From the NCBI GenBank assembly GCA_947475995.1, contig CANJNI010000014.1:1-64000 (forward strand): 64,000 nucleotides of DNA, read 5' to 3'. A model generated the notes under the pieces. The model was not told the DNA's origin, did not search any database, and saw nothing but the letters and a program-made list of their open reading frames with translations. Positions 10,007 to 19,985 of this stretch are shown piece after piece; position 1 is the first letter of the stretch, and each line of letters opens with the position of its first letter. Source of the stretch: Beijerinckiaceae bacterium. Its GTDB lineage: Bacteria > Pseudomonadota > Alphaproteobacteria > Rhizobiales > Beijerinckiaceae. The translations under genes and the position numbers were made by a program.

Positions 10007-10300
10007 TCAGTTTTTCGGCAGGCCGAGGCAGGGGTCCAGCAAAACGTTGCGGGCCTGCTCGACGACCGTTCCGGTCGGGGTGAAGTCGTAGGGGCCACGC
10101 GGGCGATTCGCGGCGACCTGCTGGTTGCCGCTCTTGCCGAACCAGGCTTGCGCCGTCCGGGCAAGCGAACCGTCACGCGCCGAGCGATCCAGCGAGACTG
10201 CCGCCAGAACAGCCACAAAGGACAAGGTCGTCGCCGCCATCGCCATCCGGACGGTGGCGTTGCCGCGACGATCGGCAAGGAAAGAGCGCAACTTGTTCAT
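10007..10300 (-). CDS. Small pilin-like / TadE-type N-terminus protein, unknown function
   Basis: This 97-residue protein begins MNKLRSFLADRRGNATVRMA, followed by a hydrophobic segment of about 18 residues. That resembles the N-termini of Flp pilins and TadE-like pseudopilins (basic head, R-R-G-N/S-x-T/A, then a helix), although the canonical G/E processing site is not evident. The C-terminal 50 residues are hydrophilic with a single Cys near the end. A GGGG box precedes the ATG. No tad genes are nearby. It may be a single-pass membrane protein of unknown role. Confidence 0.55.
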   Translation of the reverse strand: MNKLRSFLADRRGNATVRMAMAATTLSFVAVLAAVSLDRSARDGSLARTAQAWFGKSGNQQVAANRPRGPYDFTPTGTVVEQARNVLLDPCLGLPKN

Positions 10301-10398
10301 GAATGCCCCACGCTTGATTGGGGCCATAATGATGCCGCATGGTAAACCTTAAGTTTACAAAGCGCTTCAAAAGGTAGGCTTTTTTGTAAACCGGACGA

Positions 10399-12468
10399 TT
10401 AGATATCCACCAGATCGGCCTGGGCGGCGAAAGCGGCCCGTTCCTGAATGAACGCGAACCGCGCCTCCGGCTTCGACCCCATCAGACGTTCCACCGAATC
10501 CGCCGTCGATTCCCGGTCCTCCGGGGCGATCGCCACCTTCAGCAGGGTCCGCTTGCGGGGGTCCATGGTGGTTTCCTTCAATTGCGCGGGCAGCATCTCG
10601 CCAAGCCCCTTGAAGCGGCCGACCTCCACCTTGCCGCGTCCGCTGAAGATCGACTTCATCAACTCTTCCTTGTGGGCGTCGTTGCGGGCGTAGGCAATCT
10701 TCGCGCCCTGCGACAGCTTGTAAAGCGGCGGTACCGCCAGATAGAGGTGGCCGTTCTCGATCAGCTTCGGCATCTGGCGATAGAAGAAGGTGATCAGCAG
10801 CGAGGCGATATGGGCGCCGTCCACGTCCGCGTCGGTCATGATGATGACCCGGCCGTAGCGCAGTTCCGCTTCCTTGAAATGATTGCCTGTCCCGCAGCCG
10901 AGCGCCTGCACGAGGTCGGACAATTGCTGGTTCGACGCAAGCTTGTCGCGGGTGGCGCTCGCGACGTTCAGGATCTTGCCCCGAAGGGGCAGGATCGCCT
11001 GGCTGGCGCGGTCGCGGGCCTGCTTGGCGGACCCGCCGGCAGAATCTCCTTCGACGATAAATATTTCAGTATCTTGCATCGAAGAGTTCGAGCAATCTGC
11101 GAGCTTTCCGGGCAGGCGCAGCTTGCGCGTCGCGGTCTTGCGGGCGACGTCCTTTTCGGCCTTGCGGCGCAAGCGCTCCTCGGCGCGCTCGATGGCCCAG
11201 TCCAGCAGCTTGTTGGCCTGTGCGGGCGACGCCGCCAGCCAATGGTCGAAGGCGTCCCGCACCGTCGTCTCGACGATCCGGGAGGCTTCGACGGTCATCA
11301 GGCGGCTCTTGTTCTGGCCCTGGAATTCGGGCTCCCGCAAGAACACCGAGATCATGGCGGCGCAGGTGACCATGATGTCGTCAGACGTGACGGCAGAGGC
11401 GCGCTTGGCCTGTCCGACCCGCTCCGCATGGTCCTTGAGGCCGCGCATGATGGCAGTGCGCAGCCCGCTCTCGTGGGTGCCGCCGTCCGGCGTCGGGATT
11501 GTGTTGCAGTAGGAATTGACGAAACCGTCGTCGCCCGCCAGCCAGGCCACCGCCCATTCGAGCGAGCCGTGCCCCTCGGGCTTGTCCACCTTTCCGGTGA
11601 AGATCTGGTCGGTGACCAGATCCTTTCCGTCAATCTCCTGAGCCAGATAGTCGCGCAGGCCGCCGGGGAAATGAAGCACGGCTTCAGCCGGCGTCTGCCC
11701 GCTGGGATCAAGAAGGGCCGGGGCGCAGTGCCAGCGGATTTCGACTCCACCGAACAGATAAGCCTTCGACCGCGTCATCCGGAACAGCCGCGCTGGACTG
11801 AATTTCGCTGTCGGACCAAATATTTGCGGGTCTGGCTTGAAGCGAACCTTCGTGCCGCGCTTGTTGGGCGCGCGGCCCAGAGTTTCCAGCTTCGACACCG
11901 GATGGCCGCGCTCGAAGCTCTGCCGATAATGCGTCTGCTCTCGCACCACATCCACTTCGAGGCGCTCCGCCAGCGCGTTGACGACCGAGACGCCGACGCC
12001 GTGCAGACCGCCCGAGGTCTGGTAGGCGCCCGAGTCGAACTTTCCGCCCGCGTGCAGGGTGGTCATGATGACCTCGAGCGCGGACTTTTTCGGGAACTTC
12101 GGATGCGGGTCGACCGGAATGCCGCGGCCATTGTCGGCCACGCTCAGCCAGCCGCCTTCCTCGACCCTGACGTCGATCCAGCTGGCATGGCCGGCGACGG
12201 CCTCGTCCATCGAATTGTCGAGCACTTCAGCATAGAGGTGATGCAGGGCTGCATCGTCCGTGCCGCCAATATACATGCCGGGACGGCGGCGCACGGGCTC
12301 CAGCCCCTCCAGCACTTCGATGGAGGAAGCGTTGTATTCCGCAGGCTGCGCCTTCGCGGCCGGCGGCTTGGGGGCCGGCGCGGCCTTCTTGCCGCGTCCA
12401 GCCGCCTTGCCGGACTTTCCGGAACCCTTGCGCGGCTCGTCGTCGCCGTCGAACAGATCAACTGCCAT
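10399..12468 (-). CDS. parE: DNA topoisomerase IV subunit B
   Basis: The ATPase subunit of topoisomerase IV, which with ParC decatenates daughter chromosomes. The 689-residue protein has a GHKL ATPase domain (EVLDNSMDE at 81-89, DNGRGIPVD at 112-120, GLHGVGVSVVNAL further on). A transducer region follows, then a TOPRIM domain with EGDSAGG (about 472-478) and the DADVDGAH metal site (about 543-550). The N-terminal 40 residues are a Lys/Ala/Pro-rich extension common in Rhizobiales. I call ParE rather than GyrB from the PNKRGTKVRFKPD segment and the overall length without the GyrB insert. A TATATT hexamer at 12495-12500 on the minus strand is a possible -10 box. Confidence 0.94.
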   Translation of the reverse strand: MAVDLFDGDDEPRKGSGKSGKAAGRGKKAAPAPKPPAAKAQPAEYNASSIEVLEGLEPVRRRPGMYIGGTDDAALHHLYAEVLDNSMDEAVAGHASWIDVRVEEGGWLSVADNGRGIPVDPHPKFPKKSALEVIMTTLHAGGKFDSGAYQTSGGLHGVGVSVVNALAERLEVDVVREQTHYRQSFERGHPVSKLETLGRAPNKRGTKVRFKPDPQIFGPTAKFSPARLFRMTRSKAYLFGGVEIRWHCAPALLDPSGQTPAEAVLHFPGGLRDYLAQEIDGKDLVTDQIFTGKVDKPEGHGSLEWAVAWLAGDDGFVNSYCNTIPTPDGGTHESGLRTAIMRGLKDHAERVGQAKRASAVTSDDIMVTCAAMISVFLREPEFQGQNKSRLMTVEASRIVETTVRDAFDHWLAASPAQANKLLDWAIERAEERLRRKAEKDVARKTATRKLRLPGKLADCSNSSMQDTEIFIVEGDSAGGSAKQARDRASQAILPLRGKILNVASATRDKLASNQQLSDLVQALGCGTGNHFKEAELRYGRVIIMTDADVDGAHIASLLITFFYRQMPKLIENGHLYLAVPPLYKLSQGAKIAYARNDAHKEELMKSIFSGRGKVEVGRFKGLGEMLPAQLKETTMDPRKRTLLKVAIAPEDRESTADSVERLMGSKPEARFAFIQERAAFAAQADLVDI

Positions 12469-12624
12469 GGATGCTCACTGTGATTCGTGGCCGGAATATA
12501 GGACACATTGCGCGAAAGCGTGAGAACGAAACATAAACAATGGAACCTGCGACGATCTGGAAAATTGCCAGGATCAAGGCGAGCCTGTCACATCTTGGCA
12601 ATAATCGGAGCGCAGACTGCTCAC

Positions 12625-12828
12625 ATGAAGAAGATCGAATCTCCCTACAAGCAGTTTGCGTCCTTCTCGGGCCTGCAGGGCGCCGCCGATGCGGCCGGTC
12701 AGGCCTTCGTGTCGCCGGTTGACGACGATGCGCCACAGCGGTGGAACCTGTCGGACCTCAAGGGCTACGCCCCGGTGGCCTGCGGGCTCGGCGTCACTGC
12801 CCTTTCGCTGATCTGGTGGATCGTCTGA
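12625..12828 (+). CDS. Small putative membrane protein, unknown
   Basis: This is a 67-residue product with a hydrophilic N-terminal two thirds and one C-terminal hydrophobic helix (about 18 residues, ending LIWWIV). The chosen ATG is not preceded by a close ribosome binding site, so the start is uncertain; an in-frame upstream extension exists. It diverges from parE and precedes a glycosyltransferase gene by 76 bases. No family is recognised. A chance frame cannot be excluded. Confidence 0.4.
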   Translation: MKKIESPYKQFASFSGLQGAADAAGQAFVSPVDDDAPQRWNLSDLKGYAPVACGLGVTALSLIWWIV

Positions 12829-12904
12829 CGACAGTCTCGTTTACCCGGCCTTGAAGTGTCCCCGCTAGAGTGTGAACGGTTCGCGGGGCAAGGTTCAGGG
12901 TTCG

Positions 12905-13933
<1,029 letters not shown>

Positions 13934-14032
13934 ACCTGCGGGGCTGTCGGCGACATCAGCGGTCCAGTCGCCTTGCGCGCGGCGTGAATTCGTGATCGAC
14001 CGGCGATCCGGTTTCTTCACGAGTCATTCACC

Positions 14033-15244
14033 ATGAGCGCCCCAGCGCCGCGCCGTGCGGCCTTCATTTTCATTTTCGCGACTGTCGCGCTCGACATGCT
14101 GGCGCTGGGCGTCATGGTGCCGGTGCTGCCGAAACTTGTCGTCGAATTCGAGGGCGGCGACGTGGCGCGCGCCTCCATGATTGTCGGGCTGTTCGGATTC
14201 GCCTGGGCGGCGATGCAGTTCTTGTTTCAGCCTGTGCTGGGCGCGGCGTCTGACCGGTTCGGGCGCAGGCCCGTCGTGCTGCTCTCCAATCTGGGCCTCG
14301 GGCTCGATTATGTTTTCATGGCGCTTGCGCCGAGTTTGCCGTGGCTTTTCGTCGGACGTCTCATCTCGGGTGTGACATCTGCAAGCGTTGCTACGGCGAG
14401 CGCCTATATCGCCGATATCACCCCGGCGGAGAATCGCGCCGCACGGTTCGGAATGCTGGGCGCGGCCTTCGGCCTTGGTTTCATCATCGGACCTGCCGTT
14501 GGAGGCTGGCTGGGGGCGATTGATCTGCGCCTCCCGTTCTGGTGCGCGGCAGGCTTGAGCCTCCTGAACTTCTTTTACGGACTCGTCGTCCTGCCGGAAT
14601 CGCTGCCGCTGGAAAATCGCAGCAAGGCCTTCAAATGGCGTGTGGCCAATGTGGAGGGCGGCCTGGCGTTGCTGCGCTCACGTCCGGTGCTTGTGGCGCT
14701 GGGCGTCGCGACCTTCCTGCATCAGCTTGCGCATGAATCGCTGCCGGGCATTTTCGTGCTCTACACCGATACGCGGTACGGCTGGGATGCGGCCATGACC
14801 GGCACGGTGCTGGCCCTGATCGGCGTCGCGTCGACCATCGTTTCAGGCGCGGTGGTGCGTCCGGCGGTGAAGAGACTCGGCGAGTGGCGCGCGGCCTTCG
14901 CGGGCCTCGGATTCGGAATCGTCTATTTCGCCATTTTCGGTTTGGCCCCGACCAGCGCGATCTTTCTGGTCAGCATACCTTTCGGCGCACTCTGGGGGCT
15001 GGCGGGCCCCGCCGAGCAGGCCTTGATGTCGAAGGAAGCGGGACCGGAGTCGCAAGGACTTCTGCAGGGCGCGATCGGCAGCCTGCGCGGCGTGAGCGGA
15101 ATGATCGGCCCGATCCTGTTCACGCAGGTTTTTGCAACAACCGTTGCAGGGCATGGGTTTTTGGGAACAGCCTATCTGCTCGCCTGTGGACTGATCGCTC
15201 TCAGTCTTGTGGCTGTCGTGTACGGCCGCAGGAGCGCTGGCTGA
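14033..15244 (+). CDS. MFS transporter of the TCR/Tet type
   Basis: A 403-residue inner-membrane proton antiporter with twelve predicted helices. Motif A between helices 2 and 3 (DRFGRRPV, near residue 74) and the GxxxGPxxGG motif C in helix 5 (GLGFIIGPAVGGWLGA) place it in the drug:H+ antiporter DHA1 group close to TetA. The substrate is unknown; there is no divergent TetR-type regulator. The gene stands alone, followed by a terminator that mostly serves the opposing porin gene. Confidence 0.9.
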   Translation: MSAPAPRRAAFIFIFATVALDMLALGVMVPVLPKLVVEFEGGDVARASMIVGLFGFAWAAMQFLFQPVLGAASDRFGRRPVVLLSNLGLGLDYVFMALAPSLPWLFVGRLISGVTSASVATASAYIADITPAENRAARFGMLGAAFGLGFIIGPAVGGWLGAIDLRLPFWCAAGLSLLNFFYGLVVLPESLPLENRSKAFKWRVANVEGGLALLRSRPVLVALGVATFLHQLAHESLPGIFVLYTDTRYGWDAAMTGTVLALIGVASTIVSGAVVRPAVKRLGEWRAAFAGLGFGIVYFAIFGLAPTSAIFLVSIPFGALWGLAGPAEQALMSKEAGPESQGLLQGAIGSLRGVSGMIGPILFTQVFATTVAGHGFLGTAYLLACGLIALSLVAVVYGRRSAG

Positions 15245-15250
15245 CAAATG

Positions 15251-15277
15251 AAAAACCCCGCCGCTTGCGCGGCGGGG
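15251..15277 (-). terminator. Terminator of the Omp25-like porin gene
   Basis: A perfect 9-bp stem (CCCCGCCGC / GCGGCGGGG) with a TTGC loop at 15256-15277. On the minus strand it is followed by TTTTT (15251-15255), so it terminates the porin transcript. Confidence 0.85.
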
Positions 15278-15301
15278 AGAAGAATGCCGGGTCGATCGCT
15301 C

Positions 15302-16036
15302 TTAGAAGCGGGCCGCGATCGGCGAAGCGCCGCTCGAGAACTTGTAGGAAAGACGGCCCATGATGCTGGACTCGGTTTCCTTGAAGCGGACGTTGGTGCC
15401 GGCCGGGGTGGAGTTCGAAGTGGCCGAACCGAAGTCGTAGTACTTGTACTCGAGACCGGCGACCCAGTTGTTGGTCACAGCGAAGTCGATGCCGGCGCCG
15501 ACGGTCCAACCGGTGCGCGAACCAGCGCCCCAGGTGGTGACCGGGGCAGGGGTCGGGTTCGTGAACTTGTAGTTCGTGAAGGCGACGCCGCCGGTTGCGA
15601 AGATCAGGGCCCGGTCGGCCGCAAAGCCGGCGCGGACGTCGATGTCGCCGAGCCACTCTTGCGAAGTGCGGCAGGTGGCCGGGCCACCGGCGCAGAGCGC
15701 AGTGCCGCGCGTGCCGGCATACTTGAGCTGGCCTTCGAGGCCGAGCACGAACTGGTTCATCTGCCAGTTGAAGCCGGCGAAACCGCCGCCCACGAAGCCG
15801 TCGCCGTCGGTGTTGAAGGCCGTGAAGACGGTCGGGGCGACCGCTGTCCAGCGGCTGGTGTTCCAGGCGTAACCGGCGTTGAGACCGGCATAGAAGCCCG
15901 ACCAGTCATAGGCGACGACGCGCGGAGCCGGCTCAGCGAAAACCGGGGCGGCCGAGCGGTTCGGAAGGTCGGCGGCGACCGCGGAACCAGCCACGAGGGC
16001 GCTGGCGGCGGCGGAGAGAAGAAGAATGCTACGCAT
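15302..16036 (-). CDS. Outer-membrane beta-barrel protein, Omp25/RopB-like
   Basis: A 244-residue small porin-like surface protein. The signal peptide (MRSILLLSAAASALVAGSAVAA) is followed by a Pro-rich linker. The family opening is YDWSGFYAGLNAGYAW, with alternating-strand motifs and a terminal Phe, the usual BAM recognition residue. The internal GxGIDFAVTNNWVAGLEYKYYDFG matches the eight-stranded OmpA-like/Omp25 barrel. The open frame runs further upstream, but the ATG at 16036 has an AGGTAG site and gives the correct signal peptide. This family is highly expressed in Rhizobiales. Confidence 0.93.
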   Translation of the reverse strand: MRSILLLSAAASALVAGSAVAADLPNRSAAPVFAEPAPRVVAYDWSGFYAGLNAGYAWNTSRWTAVAPTVFTAFNTDGDGFVGGGFAGFNWQMNQFVLGLEGQLKYAGTRGTALCAGGPATCRTSQEWLGDIDVRAGFAADRALIFATGGVAFTNYKFTNPTPAPVTTWGAGSRTGWTVGAGIDFAVTNNWVAGLEYKYYDFGSATSNSTPAGTNVRFKETESSIMGRLSYKFSSGASPIAARF

Positions 16037-16441
16037 GGGAACTACCTTTCTTGAACAACCGTGACCCGGCATGTCCGCAATATCCGCCACGCCATGAAAA
16101 ATGGGGTTAACGCGCATAAAGGTTGCCGAATGAATGCGCCGCATGGCTAACAAACTCCAAACAGGCAACCCTAACGGCGCGTGACAGCCCGGTCGGGTCA
16201 CTGTCATGTTTTCACAAAGCCATTGCGGCCCAACTCGATGTTAAAAATGGTCGGAGAGTCTGCTGCGCGCGCAACGTTAATGGTTGCGGCCGGAGTCTCG
16301 CGCTGAAGTTCCGTTTCGGGATTCGAAAGATGCCTGGCGCAATGGGCAAATCAGAAGCGCCGTTAACGAACGCCTCTCGCGTGCGACAAACAAAAAGGGC
16401 GGCCCGAAGGCCGCCCCTGATGCAAGTGTCGCGGCTGAAAA
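16037..16441. other. 405-base intergenic region between the porin start and the glnA end
   Basis: It contains the glnA terminator (16392-16416) and, towards 16037-16200, what must be the promoter and leader of the porin gene on the minus strand. I cannot assign clear hexamers. Several GTTAAC/TTAAC words occur, but none form a full CtrA site (TTAA-N7-TTAA). No small gene is evident. Confidence 0.4.
16392..16416 (-). terminator. Terminator of glnA
   Basis: GGGCGGCC / GGCCGCCC stem with a CGAA loop (16397-16416), followed on the minus strand by TTTTT. It lies 26 bases past the glnA stop. Confidence 0.85.
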
Positions 16442-17851
16442 TCAGCAGCTGTAGTACATGTCGAACTCGATCGGATGCGGGGTCATTTCGAAGCGCATCA
16501 CTTCCGTCATCTTCAGCTCGATGTAGCTGTCGATGAAGTCGTCGTTGAACACGTCGCCGGCCTTGAGGAAGGCGCGGTCCTTGTCGAGGCTCGACAGAGC
16601 TTCGCGCAGCGAGCCGCACACGGTCGGGATCTTCTTCAGTTCCTTCGGCGGCAGGTCGTAAAGATCCTTGTCCATCGCGGCGCCCGGATCGATCTTGTTC
16701 TTGATGCCGTCGAGACCGGCCATCAGCATCGCCGCGAAAGCGAGGTACGGATTGGCGGTCGGATCGGGGAAGCGGACCTCGACGCGCTTGGCCTTCGGGT
16801 TCGACGTCCACGGAATACGGCACGAAGCCGAACGGTTGCGGGCCGAGTAGGCGAGCAGCACGGGGGCTTCATAGCCGGGGACGAGACGCTTGTAGGAGTT
16901 CGTCGACGGGTTGGTGAAGCCGTTCAGGGCCTTGGCGTGCTTGATGATGCCGCCGATGTACCAAAGGCATTCCTGCGACAGGTCAGCGTACTTGTTGCCC
17001 GCCATGACCGGCTTGCCGGCCTTCCAGATCGACTGGTGGACGTGCATGCCCGAGCCGTTGTCGCCGAAGATCGGCTTCGGCATGAAGGTCGCGGTCTTGC
17101 CGTAGCTCTGGGCGACCTGATGGATGCAGTACTTGTAGATCTGCATGTGGTCGGCCATCGTGGTGAGCGTGCCGAACTTCAGGCCGAGCTCGTGCTGCGC
17201 CGACGCCACTTCGTGATGGTGCTTCTCGACGACGGCGCCCATGGACTGCATGGCCGCAAGCATTTCGCCGCGCATGTCCTGCGCCGAGTCGATCGGCGGG
17301 ACCGGGAAGTAGCCGCCCTTGGTGCGAACGCGGTGACCGAGGTTGCCGCCTTCGTAGGCCGTGTCCATGTTGGTCGGCAGTTCGATGTTATCGAGCTGGA
17401 AACCGGTGTTGTACGGATCGGACTTGAAGCGCACGTCGTCGAACACGAAGAATTCGGCTTCCGGACCGAAGAAGGCGGTGTCGCCGATGCCGGTCGACTT
17501 CAGGAAGGCTTCCGCCTTCTTGGCGATGCCGCGCGGGTCGCGGTTGTAGGGCTGGCCGGTCGACGGTTCGAGAATGTCGCAGTTGATGACCATGGTGGAC
17601 GCCGCGAAGAAGGGGTCCATGCAGGCAGAGGTCGGGTCCGGCATGAGGATCATGTCGGATTCATTGATCGCCTTCCAGCCGGAGATCGACGAACCGTCGA
17701 ACATCGTGCCTTCGGAGAACATTTCCTCGTCGACAAGAGTCTGGTCGAACGTCACGTGCTGCCACTTGCCGCGCGGGTCGGTGAAACGCAGATCCACATA
17801 CTTGACGTCGTTGTCCTTGATCGCCTTCAGGACATCCTTGGCGGTCTTCAT
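16442..17851 (-). CDS. glnA: Glutamine synthetase, type I
   Basis: Condenses ammonia with glutamate using ATP; the key cytosolic step of nitrogen assimilation, active as a dodecamer. The 469-residue protein shows FDGSSI (51-56), the ATP-loop region [14 protein letters not shown], the [14 protein letters not shown] segment and the adenylylation loop with Tyr398 in [10 protein letters not shown]. It is therefore the GSI-beta form controlled by GlnE. It lies 62 bases after glnB on the same strand and is presumably co-transcribed from the sigma-54-type promoter upstream of glnB. AAGG precedes the ATG at the right distance. Confidence 0.97.
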   Translation of the reverse strand: MKTAKDVLKAIKDNDVKYVDLRFTDPRGKWQHVTFDQTLVDEEMFSEGTMFDGSSISGWKAINESDMILMPDPTSACMDPFFAASTMVINCDILEPSTGQPYNRDPRGIAKKAEAFLKSTGIGDTAFFGPEAEFFVFDDVRFKSDPYNTGFQLDNIELPTNMDTAYEGGNLGHRVRTKGGYFPVPPIDSAQDMRGEMLAAMQSMGAVVEKHHHEVASAQHELGLKFGTLTTMADHMQIYKYCIHQVAQSYGKTATFMPKPIFGDNGSGMHVHQSIWKAGKPVMAGNKYADLSQECLWYIGGIIKHAKALNGFTNPSTNSYKRLVPGYEAPVLLAYSARNRSASCRIPWTSNPKAKRVEVRFPDPTANPYLAFAAMLMAGLDGIKNKIDPGAAMDKDLYDLPPKELKKIPTVCGSLREALSSLDKDRAFLKAGDVFNDDFIDSYIELKMTEVMRFEMTPHPIEFDMYYSC

Positions 17852-17913
17852 GTCTAGAGCCTTTCTGCTTTTGCTCGTCTTTCGAGTGGTTGGAAATGGA
17901 GGGCGGCGGAAGG

Positions 17914-18258
<345 letters not shown>

Positions 18259-18329
18259 TCAAGACTCCCGAGCTACGGCGCCGCGAACCAACCCGCCGTG
18301 GGGCGAGCCTGACCGGATGCCGGGCTATT

Positions 18330-18345
18330 AGCACCTGCCGTGCCA
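18330..18345 (-). promoter_or_regulatory. Sigma-54 (RpoN) type promoter of glnB-glnA
   Basis: The minus strand reads TGGCACG-N4-GTGCT, matching the -24/-12 consensus TGGCACG-N4-TTGCW at all but one position, with GG and GC at the invariant places. Transcription would start near 18320, about 68 bases before glnB. An activator-like palindrome lies about 90 bases upstream. Confidence 0.75.
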
Positions 18346-18426
18346 GTCGGCCATCCTGAAAATGGTCGAGAAGCAGGCGCTTTCCGCCAAACTCATTACC
18401 GGCCTTCGGACAACAAATAATCAAAA

Positions 18427-18443
18427 TGCCTAAAAAGTAGGCA
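18427..18443. promoter_or_regulatory. NtrC-like binding site upstream of the glnBA promoter
   Basis: TGCCTA-N5-TAGGCA is a perfect 6-bp inverted repeat with the TGC-N11-GCA geometry of NtrC sites (consensus TGCACY-N5-GGTGCA). It sits at about -120 from the predicted start, a normal enhancer position. Confidence 0.55.
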
Positions 18444-18587
18444 TGCATGCGCAGTCGGTGATCATGAGGCTTTTTCGGATCGACCCGTCCGGCCTGTGTG
18501 CGGGCGCACCTCGCCCGCCGCCGGCGTGAGGCATGTTCCCGTCATGGCCCAAGCCGAAAACGGCGGGCAGAGACAGGGATCGTCACA

Positions 18588-18677
18588 ATGGCCAGGACAC
18601 ACACCAATCTGATCGCACCCATGATGGTTTTCGCCGGATGGCTGATCGCCTTCGGCTGGATGTTGCAGCGCGGCTGA
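18588..18677 (+). CDS. Micro-ORF: 29-residue putative membrane peptide
   Basis: The frame ATG (18588) to TGA (18677) encodes a peptide starting MARTHTNLIAPMM with a hydrophobic stretch (MMVFAGWLIAFGWMLQ) fit to cross the membrane once. An AGGGA box lies eight bases upstream of the ATG. It stands alone between the glnB control region and the cysK stop. It is not recognised. The ribosome binding site and composition make it credible, but conservation would be needed to accept it. Confidence 0.42.
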   Translation: MARTHTNLIAPMMVFAGWLIAFGWMLQRG

Positions 18678-18758
18678 TGCCGAAAGCCGCGCCAGTCTTT
18701 GGCTGCCGGACTATCATTGCTGCTGATAGTACGTTGCCGGCCGACGAGGCGATTGGCG

Positions 18759-19790
18759 TCAGACCAGATCTGCCTTCACGGAAGGCATACGCTCCATCCA
18801 GGGCGGCACGGGCAGGTTTTTTCCACGCAGGAACGCTGGATTGAACAGTTTCGAGGCGTAACGAACGCCGGAATCACACAGGATCGTCACGATCGTATGG
18901 CCGGGGCCCATTTCCTTCGCCAGCCGGATCGCGCCCGCCACATTGATGGCGGATGAACCGCCGAGCAGCAGTCCTTCCGCGGCGGCCAGATCATAAAGAA
19001 TCGGCAGAGCTTCCTCATCCGTAATCTGGAAAGCCAGATCGATGGGGGCGTCCACGAGATTGGCCGTGATGCGGCCCTGTCCGATGCCTTCGGTGATCGA
19101 GGATCCTTCAGCCTTCAACGCGCCTGTCGTGTAGTAGCTGTAAAGGGCGGCTCCCATCGGGTCGGCAAGGGCGATCCTGATGTTTTTGTTGCGTTCCTTG
19201 AGGGCCATGCCAACGCCGGCCAAAGTTCCGCCGGTCCCGACCGCACAGGTGAAGCCATCCACCTTGCCGTCCGTCTGGGCGAAAATCTCCGGGCCGGTGG
19301 TCGCCACATGGCCCGCGCGATTGGCGACATTGTCGAACTGGTTCGCCCAGATCGCTCCCTGCGGGTGCGAGGCGGCGAGCTTTTCCGCCATGCGGCCAGA
19401 CACCTTCACATAATTGTTCGGGTTGGAATAAGGGACAGCCGGAACCTCGATCAGCTCCGCGCCCTGCAGGCGCAGCATGTCCTTCTTTTCCTGAGACTGG
19501 GTTTCCGGGATGACGATCACGGTGCGGAAACCCATGGCGTTGGCCACAAGCGCCAGTCCGATCCCGGTATTGCCTGCCGTTCCTTCGACAATGAGTCCAC
19601 CGGGAGACAGGGCCTTGCGGGCAATGGCGTCCTGGACGATGGCGAGGGCGGCGCGGTCCTTGACAGAGCCGCCGGGATTCATGAACTCGGCCTTGCCGAG
19701 GATCTCGCAACCGGTCAGCTCCGAGGCTTTCCGAAGTCTGATCAACGGCGTATTGCCGATGGCCCCGATGACGTCTCGACTGATCTGCAT
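18759..19790 (-). CDS. cysK: Cysteine synthase (O-acetylserine sulfhydrylase)
   Basis: A PLP enzyme making cysteine from O-acetylserine and sulfide in the cytosol. The 343-residue protein has the lysine Schiff-base motif NPGGSVKDRAAL (Lys44), the substrate loop EGTAGNTGIGLA (69-80) and a GTGGTLAG phosphate-binding loop near residue 186. The NPLI-type opening (IGNTPLIRL) is also present. An in-frame TTG three codons upstream (19799) is an alternative start; I prefer the ATG. It diverges from the chrR-like gene with 195 bases between. Confidence 0.93.
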   Translation of the reverse strand: MQISRDVIGAIGNTPLIRLRKASELTGCEILGKAEFMNPGGSVKDRAALAIVQDAIARKALSPGGLIVEGTAGNTGIGLALVANAMGFRTVIVIPETQSQEKKDMLRLQGAELIEVPAVPYSNPNNYVKVSGRMAEKLAASHPQGAIWANQFDNVANRAGHVATTGPEIFAQTDGKVDGFTCAVGTGGTLAGVGMALKERNKNIRIALADPMGAALYSYYTTGALKAEGSSITEGIGQGRITANLVDAPIDLAFQITDEEALPILYDLAAAEGLLLGGSSAINVAGAIRLAKEMGPGHTIVTILCDSGVRYASKLFNPAFLRGKNLPVPPWMERMPSVKADLV

Positions 19791-19876
19791 CTCATCCAAT
19801 CCGGTTCGGAATCGCGTATATGGGGAGGCGTGGCGGGGCGCAAGCCGGGGATTGCGCCACCATCGGCAAATTCCGG

Positions 19877-19902
19877 TGATCCAGTGGATTGACCGGTGCG
19901 TA
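19877..19902 (+). promoter_or_regulatory. ECF (RpoE/ECF11-like) promoter of the chrR-like/SDR operon
   Basis: TGATCC (19877-19882), 16 bases, then CGTA (19899-19902). This fits the RpoE promoter pattern known from Rhodobacter sphaeroides (TGATCC...TAAG with 18 bases, i.e. N16 before CGTAAG) in the -35 box and in CGTA. The start would be near 19910, about 76 bases before the first gene. A matching element with identical spacing lies before the photolyase gene. Confidence 0.55.
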
Positions 19903-19985
19903 CTGCGTTAGACAAAATTTTTAAGTGAAATCCGCGTCCCCGAACCAAGCCCGGCGCGGCCGGAAGCAAACGGATTAGAAGGCAC

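Noticed and set aside
12872-12904. Earlier start for the glycosyltransferase
   Set aside because: The eleven extra residues have no similarity and the ATG at 12905 opens the fold directly with an AGGG box.
16037-16441. CtrA site among the TTAAC words upstream of the porin
   Set aside because: Half-sites occur, but none with the TTAA-N7-TTAA spacing.
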